Below are positions 11,501-24,560 of a stretch of 64,000 bases of DNA, in pieces. Numbering within the stretch: the first letter of the stretch is position 1; every line of letters begins with the position of its first letter. Below the pieces are notes generated by a model. That model had not been told where the DNA came from. It made no database searches and saw only the letters and a program-made list of their open reading frames with translations. Both the position numbers and the translations under genes were made by a program. Source of the stretch: Varanus komodoensis (lineage: Eukaryota > Chordata > Lepidosauria > Squamata > Varanidae); contig NW_025335568.1 in NCBI RefSeq assembly GCF_004798865.1, positions 19,966,143 through 20,030,142 of the forward strand, in the 5' to 3' direction.

Positions 11501-13493
11501 CCATAGGATTTTTCCCCTTTGGAAGAGCGCTAACCCCAGGTAGATACAAATAGAAAAAAAGAAAAGCAACCATGCCCCATCATTCTGATAAGACAAAGTT
11601 AACAATAAAACAATAGTTTCTGGGGGTGGAGGGGGGGAACCCTGATGCTGAAAGCCTTATCATATGGCATCAAATGACTGGGAGCAACTTTGGTACCAGG
11701 CAGTTCTTACCGAGTACAGCACTCCGCAACTCTGGGGAATTACCACAAAGAAGAATCTTCCCCTTATTGCCCTCCTCCCAGTCTCCCTCCGAGAACCTCG
11801 GATGAGGGCGCCAGACTCATTCATTTTGGAAGTGATGCTCTGTTAGGTATTGCATGCCTGGCTATGATGCATCAGGGGTCTGATGAGTCTCTTCTGAAAC
11901 TAATGGCTGCATAAACCAACAAGTGCAATGCTATGGTGGGTTTTCTAATGGATTAAAACATTGCATAAGCTTCAACAGCTTCTGCAATTTTGTTGGCTAC
12001 GGGACAGTGATTTAGTGCTAATCAGATTGCAGGCTTCAAGATGCTAATTGCTTGTCTGCAGCATTTTGAAAGAAAAATTTTCCACTATATTGTCCCCACA
12101 CACCTCCCTCACTCACACTGGGCTAAACGGAGGATGTTGCCATTGCTCACACACACATGGGTGTGAGATTCTGCTGGCTTGAGGTCGAAGTGCACAACCG
12201 CTGACCCATGATCCCCTCTCCACGCATTTCTCCCTGTAAACTTTTCAATGATATCATCATGTCCACAGTTGAGTTCAAGCAACTGGCTCTCACTTGCAGC
12301 AGGGCAGGGAAACAGTGACCCTGCTGCTGCCATGTCACTTTTTTCTTTTACGCTTTTCAAAAAATGTGTTTTGTGTTGGTTTCTACATGGCTTCAGAGAA
12401 AGGTTTTCTGAGAATTAGTTGTTTACACAAGCTTATTGGGAGACACAGAAGTGGGAAGTTGTAACACAACTTGAAAATTACCAGGAAACACAAACTCAAA
12501 CTTGGCTGCAATCCAGCACTGATTTGTGGATTTTTAAATCCTGGAGTTGGGCCCCGTTTCTTTCTGAACCTGTTACCTTGCTGAATTGTCTGGCTGTGTG
12601 CCAGATATGACTGGACCCTACCCCAGAGCTACGCAGCATGTTGGGGTCCAGGGTGTCCTTTTATGGAATGGAGTGGGTTGTCAGGATGGCATGAGAAAGG
12701 CAGTATATCTAGAGCCAGGGCTTGCGTCAGTAGTCATTGTGGCCAAACAAATCTGGCAGTGAAGCATAATAATACTTTAATAACCAAAGCATCTCCTCTC
12801 TTCTGCATCCTGTATTATTCTTTTAATTTATGTTACCGCACTTTATTCATTGGATCTCATTCATTTTATATTATCTCATTCTTTTCATAATGAACACTCT
12901 CATTCCTCTCATTCTGTTTACTAAGATCCTCCAAGGCCCAGCCCAGAAAAGTTTGGCTTTCTTTATAAATCCATCAAGAAACACTCACATTGGGCAGGCC
13001 TTGTGCTACGTTCCTTGAGCAAGTCAGGAATCAGTCTTCTGAATGCAGGGGAGGCTGATGACTCCAGTGTCCTTGGGAGTCCCCATCCACTGCAGTGTTT
13101 GAGGTTTATAGACGTTGTCCATAGTGCTGAACTCCATCCCCCAAACTGATTCGCACCATGGAACACTATGCATTGCCCATATAATGCTGGGAAGAGACAC
13201 TGCAGTGGAAAGGGGGCCCCATTCACACAGGAACCACCAGGCTCCCCTTAAGATTACATTAGTGCAACAGGAGCACTCGTACTACAACCAGAGTGCACAT
13301 CCTCCAGTGCACCAGAACATCACTTTTTGAAGGGCTGTAAGACAAATTATATTGAAAAAGAAGAAAATGGTGATGATAACTACAATAGCACCACCTTATG
13401 GATTCAACTTGATTTATGTAAACAGTCTGGTCCTCAGTCCTGGATGCATTTCATACCAATTAAACTAAATAAAAAAATCAAGCAAAACTTGGA

Positions 13494-13528
13494 TGGGTGG
13501 GTGGGTGGGTTGGTGGATGGATGGATTG
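13494..13528. repeat. (GGGT)n/(GGAT)n simple repeat
   Basis: GGGTGGGTGGGTGGG followed by TTGGTGGATGGATGG. Tetranucleotide tract, no other signal. Confidence 0.85.
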
Positions 13529-13814
13529 TCTTGGCCATCACATTTCATGAAATTAGGACTGCAATTTTTTTCTTGCCCATTCACATGATTGTTAATTTTG
13601 GAAAAAAAATATATGCCTTCTAGATTTAAATAATGTTTTATTTATAACGCTCCTTGTTCAGCAGTGCAAGCAGCCCCCATAACATGGTGTTCTCTAATTA
13701 GAGTAAGCAAGGCCTTGATTTCTAATCTGGCTGAGGATTTTCCAGGAGCTGATGCTCTAATCCATTGGAGGGAGATTGAGGCGGGGAGAGATTCTCAGCT
13801 GTGCTAACAGAATT

Positions 13815-14240
13815 GCAATAAAGATCTCAGTCCTATGGAGAAGAGCATAAGCCCATGAACTTGGAGGCTCATGGAGAGCAGGAGGAGCAGTGGAGACAAT
13901 CTTCACCTTTCTGCTCCTCTTGCTCTGTATTTTGGCTAGATGTCCATTTTTGGCCATATCATGACAGTATCTCAGAGGAGGAGACTAGAGTGAATGCAGG
14001 ATGCCTCATACTCTGACTTCTCCAGTCTTCTCTTCTCCCTTCTCCACCCACTTTCCCACCTCTCTGAGCTTGTTTTTCTGAATTTGGAAAGCAACCATCA
14101 TAGCTTTTCCTGCACCACCTGTGAGCTTCAGTTTCCAGCTCTGAGGTCACAGCTCTGTCTCCAGACTTGAAACTGGAAACTGAACTCCCCTTTGTCCTCT
14201 TAAACAATGTGTAGAGACCATAGGATTGTTCTATCAATAC
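13815..14240. repeat. Candidate TIR element (about 420 nt) with AxTCCTATGG ends
   Basis: The left end CTCAGTCCTATGGAGAAGAG is matched in reverse complement by the right end GAGACCATAGGATTGTTC. An internal stretch resembles 27.65-27.8 kb when both are translated: GHLAKIQSKR...SSTAPPALHEPPSS-like on the minus strand here, and GYLAKMQSRR...PPALHHKPPSS there. A shared dispersed element, probably a non-autonomous DNA transposon, explains this better than a gene. Confidence 0.45.
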
Positions 14241-14734
14241 TTTTTTTAATTGCTGGGTGTGTGTTTTTTACTCTTCCCCATCCACCAGGCTGAAATTCCA
14301 TTCTCCTTGATATTACGTAACTATTAATTATGGAAGAAAAATTAGTCAGAGCAATTTTTAAAAGCAGCAATTATTATCTTTATGGCTGATAGCAATTCTC
14401 TTTCAGAATATCTCCAAAAAGTATGATTGACAAATGTCGAGAATATAATGTTATGATTGGCTGGTATAAGTGTTCCGCAAGGAAATTAAAACCACAGATG
14501 AAAATACCAGAAACTGCCTTCTCAATAAAAACACTTCTGTTTCATAGTATAACATTATCAGTACACATCTTGGTCATTTCAGGGTGAAGCACAGAAGAAT
14601 TTTGTGAGAGCTGGGAAGCCCCTTGAAACCCTTAATTATCTGACAAGGCCCAACTGATGTTAACTCTCACTCAGGGAGTGAGGTTTTGGAAACAGGGGAA
14701 GACAGGTTTATTTGTTTTAATCTTATATTTGTAT

Positions 14735-14860
14735 CCCACGTATTTCTGAAGGCAAACCAGGCAGTATATCTTCATTTTATCGTCACACCATCCTGTGAGT
14801 GTAGCTGGCCCAAGGTTACCCAAGGAGTTTGATGGCTGAGAGGACCATTGGAAGCTGAGT
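14735..14860 (+). repeat. MIR/CORE-SINE-like copy
   Basis: CATTTTATCGTCACACCATC, CTGTGAGTGTAGCTGGCCC, AAGGTTACCCAAGGAGTTTG and ATGGCTGAG reproduce in order the core of this SINE family (cctcacaacaaccctgtgag...ggcccaaggtcacccag...atggctgag). Diverged; flanking parts are lost. Confidence 0.6.
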
Positions 14861-17420
14861 TCCAGAGGGGCCAGAAACAGTTAATGTGATAGACAAGATA
14901 AACAAAGTGTACCAGAGAAGGATCCTCTAGAGATGAAGCTGGATGGACAGAGGTCTGCTTCTCTGTGCAGAAGCATGATCCGCTTCCTAGATGTGTTGGG
15001 TTTTTGTTGTTGTTGTGTTGGGTTTTTTTTTGAGGGGGTTGTTTTATCTTGTGATCTGGGAAACAGCACTTTTTTTCCAAAATAGAGGAGTTGCTTTGCA
15101 TGATGTCATGTCAAAAGAAATTGTATTCTCTAAGAACAGTCTGGCAGCTAAATGATTCTAAGCATGAAAGGAAATGGCAAAAGGAATTTACTAGGCAAAT
15201 AAGTTGTTCAAACAGTCATCTGAATGCACAAAGTGTTCCATGTACGTTCATGCCCATTGGTCCCACCCTGTCTCCATACCTGGTTAGTGAGATGTTTGAA
15301 AGACCTTCCATATAAACTGCTTGTGTGATCTTTGAAGAGGCAAGTCCCCTGAATGTCTATCAGCAGATCCATCACTTGTACTCTTTTCACAGCTGTAGTC
15401 CTCTTCATACAACCTTTAGGCATTATGTCTGAGCAGGATCTATCAGTAAGTAGTGCTGTCTACTTGTACGAAATTATTTGCTCTCTGCTAAAGAGCCATT
15501 GTTTTTTTCTGCCTCTTTCAGGGGAAGGGGGAGGATTCCACTGAATGTTCTCCCTGGGGTGGGGGCAGTGAGCCTGCTAACCAGGAAGCTGCTTAGCTGG
15601 TTAATTCCAAAAGCTTCCCTCATGCTGTTGCAGCACCGTAGACGTCTTCACACAGGCTTTCAGCCTGCCCGTGCTGCCTGGAATGCCCAGGAGAACTTAG
15701 ATCATTATGTGGTCTCCTGAGCATTCAGGAACTGCTGCTGCCAAGCTGAAAACCTTCCATCTAAGTGCCCAGTGCTACCGCAAGCAAGGAAGGGGTGTGA
15801 TATTCCCGTCTCAGGCAGACTTTCTGTACAGGTTTACTTTCTACTGAATATGCATCATAGTGCTAGCAAATAGTACTCCTCTCCTCCTCTTCACACATTT
15901 CGGATTGAACAAAACATTCATTTGATCACACATTTCTGATTGTGTGTGATTCTCCCTCACTCTCCTGTAACATGCATGGCCCTAATTCAGACTGGGACCT
16001 TTGCACTGGGATCAGAGTGCTTCAGCTTCCTCACCCTTCTGAATGTCTTCCTAAAATTCCACCCCCACCAGGGAGGTAGGAATTTTTAAAAAGTCTTCAC
16101 TGGAACCACCCCACCCAACTCACAAGAGTGATTCTGTGCCAATGAATTAAGAGGAAGAAGAAAAGAAAGATTTAAATGTTACCTGTGTGACAAATTTACA
16201 TTATTTTTTTCAGGTGTAGGTTGTTGACAGACTCCTGCTTGGTTTGTGATATCCAGTTATATAATTTTAATCTGAGACGTGCAACTTCTCAAGACTTTAT
16301 TCTGCATACTTGAGGCCAGGTGTAATTTATTCTAATATAAATCCTTGACATCTTTCATATGTTTCATGTATTTTTGCTTTTAACTCTAATTTTTCATTTG
16401 GAGTACATTTATAGAATACAGCTGCTCTTGTGTTCCTGAAAGGGACCGCAGGAAGACAAAGAAAATGGCCAAACAAAAACATTGAATGAGCACACATTAC
16501 CTATTGCATCTCCCCACTAACAGAAGTGTTAGAATACATTTCTCATGATTTCTAGCCTGCATGACTAGTTCATGTACTCTGTGGACTAACTGGCATCCCC
16601 CAGTTCACTTTCAGTATTGTAATTTACACACAAGTATTCCTACAGACTTGCATTCCTGGGACATTGTAATCAATTGATTAGTTTAATTCATCCCCAGATT
16701 TCATCGTCCTGTCTCTTATTGGGGTTTTTCTATAAACCAAACCATGTCTGGGGCACAAAAGTACCCCAGAATTCTTATGCAAATAGTTTACTGAAACCTC
16801 CTGGGAGCAAAATTCAGCCAGAACAAAGGCTTCTCATATGCAGCATTTTCATTGCCTGAAGCACTTTTGTCTGGCTGAAAAATGACTCCAAGTACTTGTT
16901 TTTTGTTGTCATGAGATGAGAGCTAGAGATGGGAGTTGTCAAATATGTTTCAATAGGACCAAGCAGAAGAAGCTTCTGAGAATATTATATGATCTACATA
17001 GCACTTGTTGAGGTACTTTGTTTTAAAACCAGAGTGTTAACATTTTAAAAAATCCTTCATTGAATCATTTTCAATTTATTTCATTCTAATTTTTCATACT
17101 TAATTTTGGTTTGTTCTAAACTTTCAGAATTTTTCCCATCTTTAGTCCAGTTTGTTCCAAAGTTTGAGTTTTTTAAAGTTTGTATTAAAATTTGTACACA
17201 TTTTCATTTGCATTTTCTATTCCATGCTTTTTTTCTAATATATGCATGCTTGCAAGTAATCTTTCAGATATATTAATTAAATAATATTCTCCCTTATGTA
17301 TGCATTTTGTAAACATTTTTATTGGACACCTCCATTGCAACTTTCAAAGGTATGACTTTCCCAGGAGAAGCTAAGCTTTGCTTCTCATGTTGGTTCAAAA
17401 TTACAATTTTCATTAAAATG

Positions 17421-17444
17421 CAAACAAACAAACAAACAAACAAA
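17421..17444. repeat. (CAAA)n microsatellite
   Basis: Six tandem CAAA units; nothing else nearby. Confidence 0.95.
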
Positions 17445-19784
17445 AGCTCCCATCCTTACTAAGAGCCCAGGGCCTTGCCCAGTGGTGTCAAACAATATAA
17501 CCCAGTTGATCCCAACTTCCCTTCATGCAGTGCAATCACTTTTGAAATTATAGACAAAAGTCTAGTGTACTCACAAAAGTATTTGCTATTGAATTCCATC
17601 ACTTCCTGTGCTTGAACTGAGCTGGATGAAGGAAAATGATGTTCTGCTCACGGGGAAGATGAACCAAGTTCATGTCCAAAATTAGCTTTTAACAGTGGAT
17701 CTTCACTCAAGGCTCCCATTCCACACTGTCTCTGTAGTACTGTCCTGCCTGGGACACCCACCATGAAGCAGCATGCTTACTGTGAGTGTTGGCCACCTGG
17801 AAAATGAGTGTGGGTAATACAGAATCCAGTGGGACTGGTGTTTTTGATAAACTCTTCTGTGTTCAGTCTCCAGGCATTTCCTCCAAGGGTCCTTTGGCCC
17901 TCCTGCTCACCTGATGGATGGGTGGATGGATAGATTTGCGTGTGTGTGTTCTCTCTCCTATAGCTTACTGTCTCTCAGAAAACACAAATACAAAAGACAA
18001 TTTCAATTTCATTGTCAAATCAGAAAGTGAAATAGATTATGGTGCAATACTACATTGTCTAGAAGCCATAGGATGCATCAGAGCCCCAGCTGACAGAATC
18101 AGACCAGCAGCCCCCACTCTACTGAGGATACAACTGAGCCTTTGGAGGGTGCTGGGGGCAGGAGGGGGAAGAAGTGGGGGCATAGACTTGCACTGACTCC
18201 ACTTAGCATTCCACCCACCACCTTCCTCCTCCCCAGCTTCCCATCTAGTGTTTGTAAACAGACATCTAGACAAAATCTTGTCTTTTGATTTAGTATCATT
18301 TCTGAATCAATATTCTGAATGCTTTTGTTTCCTAAACATTAAAATAGATTCAAATGAAGACCAGACAGGACTGATTTTACACAGGATCATATGAAACCCT
18401 TTACTGGAATATGGATCCTTTAACATAAGCTGTGTAGAGCTAGCTGTTGATTAAAATAAGCAAAGATATAATGAAAATATTAGCATCTAGGCTCATGCAC
18501 TCATTTCTGCTTATCTGAAACCATATTCCAAATATATAGCTGTATATCTTGCATCATTAGGGATATGAAGGGTAAGAAAAATGCCTGTGTTTTTCAAGAC
18601 CAGAGTTGGTCACCTCAATTTATATGGGGATACTGTAAAATAACCAAGCCAGTGGCTATGTACCATAGAAATTTCTATTAGAAACTAATCTGAGCTGATG
18701 AATACTTGGACTTGTATTCAGTAAGCTTGTACAGATTTTCGGAATCTGCAAGCTGACAATATATTCTGTGTCAAATCCAGTCCAAGAATCTTCCATCTTT
18801 CTCTGCTAGACTATTGGCTACATAGATACAGAAAAATGTTTATTTAACTACTTTTCTTATTGTGTGTGTGCATGTGTGTTAGTTACTACCTTGTGGGCAA
18901 TACTTTGTCCCCATTTTTAATTAAAAGCCACAAGTCTTTGACATTCATACCTTCTGTACCTAATAGAGGGATACCTATAATATAAACAGACTTTTCTCCC
19001 TATTGAAAGGGATCCACCCATACCTCAAGTTTCAGCTTCCTCTATCCTGCAGCACATCATAAGGGACATTTTGAAGGGAAGAAAGTGTCAAACAGGATCT
19101 GTGCAAAATAAGAAGGACATGTACAGCAGACAAGGTTGTAGAAGGGGCAAGATGATGCAGTCTTGCTGCACGGCAAGCATTAGACATTACTACTTTCATT
19201 TCTAGCCAGGAAAGCCAAGTGTTGCCCTATGGGCTGGGATTTAGTGTTCCAAATAACAATTTGGCTGCAATAACTTCATCTGCTTATCTTTAGGAAATGG
19301 CCATGGTTCAGTGTAGGCATATGTTTGCATGAAGATGCTGCTGGGTTCAATTCTCAGCATCTTTAGGTATGTCAGGGGAAAATTCTTATATAAAACCTTG
19401 CAAAACTGCTTCAAGTCAGAGTAGATATTACTGAGCTAGATGGGCCAATGACCTGTGCCCCAGCTCAAGCCCCATTTGGTATGATACTTTGCCCACAGTT
19501 TTACTTGAGAGGAGCAAGTACTGAATTCTTTATAAACCTCATATTCTAAATAGGTCCTTGAAGAGACTTTTCAGGAATCCCGTTCATTCCTCAGCATCAC
19601 TCACTCACTCGCTTACTGTTTTTCTCACACAGACCCACACACAGAGGCAATTCATTCATTGCCTGCCCCCATCACGAGTGGGGATTTACAGGAGAAAGCA
19701 GATACCTAAAAATGGCTTAGTTATGCAGGCCGCTGTTGCAGCACCTTGGAGACCTACAACCACGCAACTTGCTCTGATAAGGGT

Positions 19785-20234
19785 CCTTATGACAGTAGTT
19801 TTCAACCACTGGTCCATGGCCTGGCACTGGTCCATGGGAGATTTCCTGCTGGTCTGTGGGGGGTCCACATCCTTAGACCAGTGTGAGGGCTGACAGTGGT
19901 CCAACACCTCTTCCTTGGTTGGCATCACATTTGCAGGAGGTGCGCTGGTGCCATGGGGGGGGCGGGGCAGGAAGGGGAGAGGTGGCTCAGTGGGAGCTGG
20001 CTGGGAGCCACACCACACTGATTTCGGTAATTTGTTCTTTTGTTGGCCTTTTTGGTTGCTTGGTTTCTGGTTGTTTCTGAATGTTGATATTCTGATTTTT
20101 GATATTGTGTTTGGAAACTGATACACAGAACACTGTTTTATGTGTATGATGCTTTTTGCTTGTGCCTCAGTGGTCCTTGGGGTGGTTTTTGCTGGTCCCC
20201 AGCAATGCAAAGGTTGAAAACCACTGCCTTATGA
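19785..20234. mobile_element. hAT-type non-autonomous DNA transposon, 434 bp, with 8-bp target duplication
   Basis: The element proper is 19793-20226. Its left end CAGTAGTTTTCAACC and right end GGTTGAAAACCACTG are inverted repeats matching at 14 of 15 positions. An identical 8-bp direct repeat CCTTATGA flanks it on both sides (19785-19792 and 20227-20234), the length that hAT transposases produce. Beyond the TIRs, the interior holds subterminal GGTCC-containing words (CTGGTCCATGG, TGGTCCCC). No transposase is encoded; longer frames crossing it are chance. An exact target duplication with nearly intact TIRs points to a rather young insertion compared with other repeats here. Confidence 0.93.
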
Positions 20235-21454
20235 GACAAAATGCTCTCTCACTACTGCATCAACGTGAGTGCATCCATACATCCTAGTCTGGCTCCTAAT
20301 GCCATGCAGATCACCTTTCCTTTCCTCCTGGCATGGATTCAGTTATAGTCATGTAGAAACTAAGAAAGTAAAAGGTGTAAAAGTAAATATTGCACAAGTA
20401 ATTAGTCAAGCAACATCTAATGAAATCTTGCATTCTATAAGGGTCATTGACCCACACTATATAGACAAGATAAATCTTTACAAAATAGTTGATTGCTGCT
20501 GTCTGATCCCATTACAATGATATAGTATCTGTGGAACTATGCATGATCAGTTTTAGAGGTGTCTGCAAAGTGGTATTTTTGGGCATTTGATTGTACAAGA
20601 TGGCATACCTGTCATCTCCTGCATATACTGTGGATAAATGTATGTCTGTGCAGATGGCACAGACTTATACTTACCCTTGTGTATTAACTCATGCAACTTT
20701 TCTTGTATATGCACTGTGCTCTTGCTTGTTTTCCAAAGGAGGGAGCATTTACTTTTTTCACACCACTGCAGGGTTTAGTATAAATAATACATTATATTAC
20801 ATATGCATAGTCTTGCAAAGAAAATTAATTGTATACTATTCCATTCTGTGAGTGACAGGAAAAACAGTTCATTGGTTCTTCTTTAGTGCTGCACAAGAAT
20901 TGTGACCTTTCTTAATTCATGGCACTGCTTTCTCATGAAATACTCACATGAAATTAGGGAAGGGCAGGGAAGTCCTGCCTTGCCCTCCTCAGACCAAGTG
21001 ATAAAGGTTTGCCACATCCATTCTATATGAAACTGCCCAGAGTATAGGAAAAGATGTGAAAACTATCTATTCCAGAATCTTATTTCAAGGCAGGATGTCA
21101 AACAATGCACCAGTACATTCCACCTCCTTCCATAATGACCTGGGGTGCTCAACAAGAGAACAAGGAAACTTCCTCATAGTGGCAGTTCTGGGAGTAATAT
21201 TTTTCTCCCTGGCAGATTAATTAACACTTCTAGGCTTCAGTCTTTCCAAATGGAGTCCAAATCTCAATCCGATAGAAATATATTCATTGTTCCAAGGATA
21301 TTTAACAGCAGTTTGATTTTTGCTTCTTGTTACATAGATTTGCTTAAAGCTGACCTTTCCAAAGAGAAAACAGCTGAAATTATAGCTGTATTTCTGCCAA
21401 GCAAAATTAATGTGAGAAACTGCACGCAGCCATAGCGGCACAGGCATGCGTGTG

Positions 21455-21480
21455 CACACACACACACACACACAAACACA
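21455..21480. repeat. (CA)n microsatellite
   Basis: Dinucleotide tract with one interruption. Confidence 0.95.
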
Positions 21481-21799
21481 CCTGACACCATCTAGATTGG
21501 AAAATAACCAGCTGTCATGAAGCTGAACAAAGTATTAAAGAGTGAGCAATGATTCTGTGCCCCTCTAAAGAGCAGTACCATATTCCCCTTTATTAAAAGG
21601 ACAGTGGATGTGTAAGAAGTACAGAACCAAGAACTGTAGTCAAAGATGGAGCAAGCTAAAATGGCTCTAAGGAAACATCTCATTATTGAATAGACTTGCT
21701 CCAAGAAGAAATCCCCTGGCATTTGCTGTTCAAATTATAAAGAGTACAAACACTGAGAAAGTATTGTATTTCAAATGGGGACTAAAGGGCTCTCTCTTT

Positions 21800-21820
21800 G
21801 TCTCTCTCTCTCTCTCTCTC
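21800..21820. repeat. (TC)n microsatellite
   Basis: CT tract continuing into a C-rich stretch. Confidence 0.95.
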
Positions 21821-22489
21821 CCCCTTCCCCCACCCTCTCTAACTTAATAACAATGGTTTGCAGTATTAGCATTTCTGTATATAACTGCAAATTCAGTTTG
21901 CCATTTTCAGGTTATTTTTTCCTTTATTGTTTCTGAAGGCAATGGTGCAAAAGCATCTGCAGCTATTTGAATTGGTATAGAATAAAAACAGATGGCCACC
22001 TAGGATGAAAAGCTATACCTCATTTTAAGCATTTGGCTGGAGGAATGTGAACTGAAGTTATGTACTGAAATTAAAACTGCCTAGGACTTAAGTTGGGCTT
22101 TCTATCCTTTTTTTAAAAAAATACCCTACTGATTAACACAAATTTTTAATCTGTAATCTGTCCCTGGCAGGGATTCCGGGGCTTGTATATAAGTCCCAAC
22201 CTCCACAGAATTAAAGGGCCATGCTACCCTAACCCGAACCCCTGAGGAGCTTTGAGAAAGGGGAGGGAAAATTAGGGAGGGGGAATGAGGAAATATGAGT
22301 AGACATTAAAAACACTCAGGCTCAGACTCCTCTCAAGGTGAGCTGGGTGGGCAAACCCTCCTCGCTAGACAAACTTCCTCCCCCCTGAAAATTTAGTTTG
22401 CTGACCCAATTTTCCTACTGTTGTAACGCCTTCCTCTTTAGACTGGTCTTTGCAGATCAGAGTTAAGTCAAGAATATACCTTTCCATCT

Positions 22490-22880
22490 ATTGCATTTGT
22501 ATGCCGTCCCATAGCCAAAGGCTCTCTGGGCAGTCCATGGTGCAATTTAAATATATTTAAAATACAGAAAAAATAAATAAGAAGAAACAAAACCATAAAA
22601 CATAGTAAAATTAAAATGAATTATAAATACAACCATATGTAAGCACAATATGACCAATAACAATAACCAATAAAACAATAAACCAGCAGCAAACCAATAA
22701 TCTAATCTAAAAACAGATACTACATTTAAAAAGTCTTGACTTGGCATTGAAAGCAAGATAAAGTGGGTGCTAGTTGCACCCCCCCCCCCCTTTGAAGAGA
22801 ATTCCAAAGGTGAGCTGTGACGACCAAGAAGGCCCCTTTCCTTGCCAGCTCCCCTTTACTTCGCTGGGAGAGGAGAGGGG
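22490..22880 (-). repeat. L2/CR1-like LINE 3' region, minus strand, with C12 run
   Basis: GCATTTGTATGCCGTCCCATAG with AAGGCTCTCTGGGCAG is the reversed GC-rich terminus. It is followed by a 200-nt A-rich region and then GTCTTGACTTGGCATTGAAAG, in the place of the reversed end of the coding region. Further on, GAAGAGAATTCCAAAGGTGA and CCAAGAAGGCCCCTTTCC fit the reversed AFSxxAxLWNSL-type region. A run of 12 C lies at 22779-22790. Family assignment is approximate. Confidence 0.5.
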
Positions 22881-23039
22881 TTCATGAAGGAGGATGTCCA
22901 TTGATGACCTGAGTGGATTGGCATGCATATATGGAAACAGGCTTTCCTTTAGAATGAAGGAAATGCCACTGACTTAAGGAGAAATTTTACTCTGTTGTAC
23001 GTGCCCTGAGCCTTCATTAAACAAAAAAGAAAAAAGTTA

Positions 23040-23130
23040 AGGCTACATTCAATATCTAGGGAGTAAGCCCCATTGAACTCAATTAGATTTATATCTGAAA
23101 AGATGTACAAACAACTGCACTTTATGTGTT
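23040..23130. repeat. Short squamate MITE/SINE copy, GGGAGTAAGCCCCATTGAAC
   Basis: TAGGGAGTAAGCCCCATTGA, ACTCAATTAGATTTATATCT and GAAAAGATG follow the widespread palindromic word gtaagccccattgaactcaatgggacttacttctgag. Other diverged copies lie near 29.1, 35.55, 40.2 and 47.2 kb. Confidence 0.65.
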
Positions 23131-23214
23131 GGATTAGACTCATCACTGACACCCACTTGGTGCCAACTTGAATATCTTTTAGTGCCACCTTAAGACTGTC
23201 CTCTACCACAGGGC

Positions 23215-23410
23215 ATTTAATTAGTTTACTATTACATTGGGGATTATGTTAGCTTTTTAAACAGGTCTTATGATTTAATTTGCATAAACTATTGTAACTT
23301 TTACAAAAAATGCTATTGTAGCTTTTGTTGTCTGTATTTTATATTGTATTTTGTGTTGTTGTAAACCAGACCACTTTGGCTATTGGGCAGTATAGAAACA
23401 ACAATTTATG
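23215..23410 (+). repeat. L2-like 3' end, plus strand
   Basis: T-rich DNA ending TATTTTGTGTTGTTGTAAAC, CAGACCACTTTGGCTATTGG and GCAGTATAGAAACAAC is a diverged version of the terminus ttgttgtaagccgccc...gggcggcataaaaat. Confidence 0.55.
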
Positions 23411-24214
23411 TGAACTTAATTCTTAGTGAAATCAGTGGAATAACATAATTCTGGATAAGCTCCCATTTACGTAAATGAAATCAAAGTTCAACCAACAGTC
23501 TTGGAACCTGTCCTTTTACAGGTAAATAAAATCTAACTGTCCATCTGCACAGATGGGTGGGCAAGGGCAAAAGTTATTTTATTTTCTGTTTCATTTTTCT
23601 GTTAGAAGTAAATGTTGAAAATGGCTAGCAAAAAAGAACATCTGATATACACAGAAACAACTGATTCAGTATATGGCAGTTTCTTTTGTTCTTACCAAGG
23701 GCAATAAAAGCAATCATAAAAGAATAATTACCACAGCAGAGAAATCAAATAAATCCAGCAGACACAAACAGGACTGTAACAGACACACTCATCTTCTTCT
23801 GCACCCCAAAAGACCTCTGAAGTAAACAAAAGATTTATACAGCATCAGAAGGCCAGGAGAGGCCCAGATAAATCTTCCTGCGGGAAGTGGGGATTTGGGA
23901 AACTGAGTTCAGTGGCCCTCCAAAAGGATTGCCCTGCATATTCACTTAATTAGCTAATCTTCCACAGGCGGGAGAGAGAGGGGGCAACCTTCTTCAGCCT
24001 AGAGCCCTCTATATGTGCTCAACTACACCTCGCATCATCCCAGATCAGCATGGGATGGTTTGGCAATCTAGCTGAAGATCCAAAGGAGCGTGCATAGGAG
24101 AAAGCAATACATAAGGTATCTCGGATAAAGGGAACCTTGTCACTTGTATAGTTCTTCATAAAATTTGCTGCATTTCACTGTTCCTTCCACTGCTTCCCAG
24201 CTCATTGTTAAACT

Positions 24215-24560
24215 ATGAAATTCATTACCAGAAGGTGTAGCGATGGCCACCAATTTGGACAGCTTTAAAAGGGGACTGGGCAAATTAATAGAAGGACAAG
24301 GCTATCAATGGCCACCAGCCTTAATGGGCATATGCTACTTCCAGTATCAGAGGCAGCATGTATTCCAGTTACCAGGGGGAGAGAGATTGGGCAAGAAGGT
24401 GCTATTACACTCCTGTCCTGTCCTGTCCTGTCCTGTCCTGTCCTGTCCTGCTTGTGGACTCCCCATAGGCAGCCGATTGGCCTCTGGGTGAACGGAGTGC
24501 TGCACTAGATAAGCCCTTGATCTCATCCAGCAGGGCTCTTCTTGTTCTTATATGCTGGAT
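24215..24560 (+). repeat. CR1/L3-like LINE 3' fragment with internal TCCTG expansion
   Basis: Translation near the start gives MATNLDSFKRGLGKLIEGQG then YQWPPALMG, matching the end of a CR1/L3-type LINE protein. The sequence continues with CAATGGCCACCAGCC, TCAGAGGCAGCATG, GCTGCACTAGATAAGCCC, and ATCCAGCAGGGCTCTTCTTG then TTCTTATA at the 3' end. Eight TCCTG units (24411-24450) sit where related copies have a single GGTCCTGCTTG word. 5' truncated. Confidence 0.75.
24411..24450. repeat. (TCCTG)8 pentanucleotide microsatellite
   Basis: Eight perfect tandem TCCTG units, immediately followed by CTTGTGG. Lies inside the CR1/L3-like fragment. Confidence 0.97.

Noticed and set aside
19686-20210. 174-codon minus-strand open frame
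   Set aside because: It lies mainly within the hAT-type MITE and its flank, has no recognised domain and crosses the element border; chance frame.
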